The notes beneath the pieces are model-generated. The model saw only the letters and a list, made by a program, of their open reading frames with translations, was not told the DNA's origin and did not search any database. DNA of 5,306 nucleotides from Fibrobacteraceae bacterium. GTDB taxonomy: Bacteria > Fibrobacterota > Fibrobacteria > Fibrobacterales > Fibrobacteraceae. Within the stretch, counting starts at the first letter, position 1. Every line of letters starts with the position of its first letter. Position numbers and translations under genes: made by a program. Location: contig JABUUT010000082.1 of assembly GCA_021443045.1 (NCBI GenBank), forward strand, positions 1 to 5,306. The letters run 5' to 3'. Below are positions 4,783 to 5,306 of this stretch, in pieces.

Positions 4783-5306
4783 ATGAAATTAAATAAGTGG
4801 ACTCTCGCTGCAGCATTTTCTGCAACAGCCCTCGCTTTTGTTGCCTGTGGAGATGACTCTTCCAGCAATTCTTCCTCTAAAAAAGAAACCGCAGTTAACT
4901 TTGGAACCATCGATTCCAAGGATGATTTGGGCAAGTGCAATTCCAAAACCGAAGAAAAGTTGGTTTTTGTAAAGAAGGATGCCTTCTACCTCTGTAATGA
5001 CGGTGAATGGCAGGCTCTTCCAGACAGCCTCAATAAGTGGAATTTGTCTTTGTTGGATGACAAATCTGTAAAAGACGAATGTGACAATGGTGCCGTCGGT
5101 GTAACCGAAGACTATGAATTCTACCTTTGCAACAAAAAAGGGGAGTGGAAGGAAGTTGATGTAAAAGAAATCATCGGTTCTGACGACGAAGAAGATGACG
5201 ATGATGAAAAGAAAAATGAAGATGACGAAGAAGAAGTAAAGTCCAGCTCCAGCAAGGCTAAGAGTTCTTCCAGTACGGCAAAGTCTAGTGCCAGCAAGGA
5301 CGAAGA
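4783..5306 (+). CDS. Acidic serine-rich lipoprotein, Fibrobacter type (partial)
   Basis: The reading frame is open to the right edge: 174 codons plus two bases, with no stop. The signal peptide (1-21) ends FVAC, so Cys22 is the lipidation site, followed by GDDSSSNSSS. Two similar units follow. The first has Cys52 and then YLCNDGEW (69-76); the second has Cys100 and then YLCNKKGEW (114-122). The paired cysteines may form disulfides. Residues 134-151 are almost all Asp/Glu with a few Lys/Asn, and from 153 a KSSSS-type linker begins, as between surface anchor and functional domain in many Fibrobacter proteins. A C-terminal domain probably lies beyond the window; a FISUMP domain (Fibrobacter major paralogous domain) would be a typical partner, but this is a guess. 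AAGGAG 6 bases before the ATG fixes the start. Confidence 0.85.
   Translation, partial: MKLNKWTLAAAFSATALAFVACGDDSSSNSSSKKETAVNFGTIDSKDDLGKCNSKTEEKLVFVKKDAFYLCNDGEWQALPDSLNKWNLSLLDDKSVKDECDNGAVGVTEDYEFYLCNKKGEWKEVDVKEIIGSDDEEDDDDEKKNEDDEEEVKSSSSKAKSSSSTAKSSASKDE

Noticed and set aside
4743..4946. Minus-strand 67-codon frame over the start of the right-end lipoprotein gene
   Set aside because: The plus strand carries a strong Shine-Dalgarno sequence, signal peptide and lipobox over the same bases; the minus-strand frame has none of these.
1..5306. CRISPR array, insertion sequence, prophage or defence island
   Set aside because: There are no regularly spaced direct repeats, no transposase or integrase motifs and no defence-type genes. 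The tRNA-Ser has no adjacent integrase or duplicated 3' end to suggest an attachment site.

Overview
The window most resembles a Fibrobacter-type genome (Fibrobacterota). The main support is the lipoprotein at the right end. It has a lipobox cysteine followed by GDDSSS, two short Cys/Trp repeats, a long Asp/Glu tract and a KSSSS-type serine linker, which is the usual style of Fibrobacter surface lipoproteins. The secreted HEXXH protein with a ricin-type lectin domain fits a polymer-degrading, surface-active bacterium. This assignment rests on protein style, not on a marker gene.

Layout, left to right. (1) At 1-80 is the start of a leftward gene for an exported protein, cut by the window edge. 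(2) A 330-base AT-rich divergent intergenic region (81-410) holds an inverted repeat, an unexplained hairpin block and poly-A/T tracts. (3) At 411-1529 (+) is a secreted putative zinc metallopeptidase with a beta-trefoil lectin domain. (4) At 1548-1579 a strong bidirectional terminator separates it from the convergent rpoZ. (5) On the minus strand, a textbook sigma-70 promoter (2094-2066) drives tRNA-Ser(GGA) and then, 34 bases on with no terminator, rpoZ (RNA polymerase omega). (6) Upstream of that promoter, a two-gene minus-strand operon encodes a lipoprotein with a LEA2-like look (4500-3820) and a cytoplasmic M3-family oligoendopeptidase (3820-2135). Their stop and start codons share one base. 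(7) A 282-base intergenic region (4501-4782) carries a TTGG-rich tract, an interspersed 33-base repeat and two nested inverted repeats. (8) From 4783 to the right edge (+) runs an incomplete acidic, serine-rich lipoprotein gene.

No CRISPR array, insertion sequence, phage gene or defence system is visible. The most interesting points are the tRNA-Ser/rpoZ transcription unit behind a promoter with a GC-rich discriminator, the secreted metalloprotease-lectin with a non-canonical third zinc ligand, and the unassigned structured block at about 202-311.
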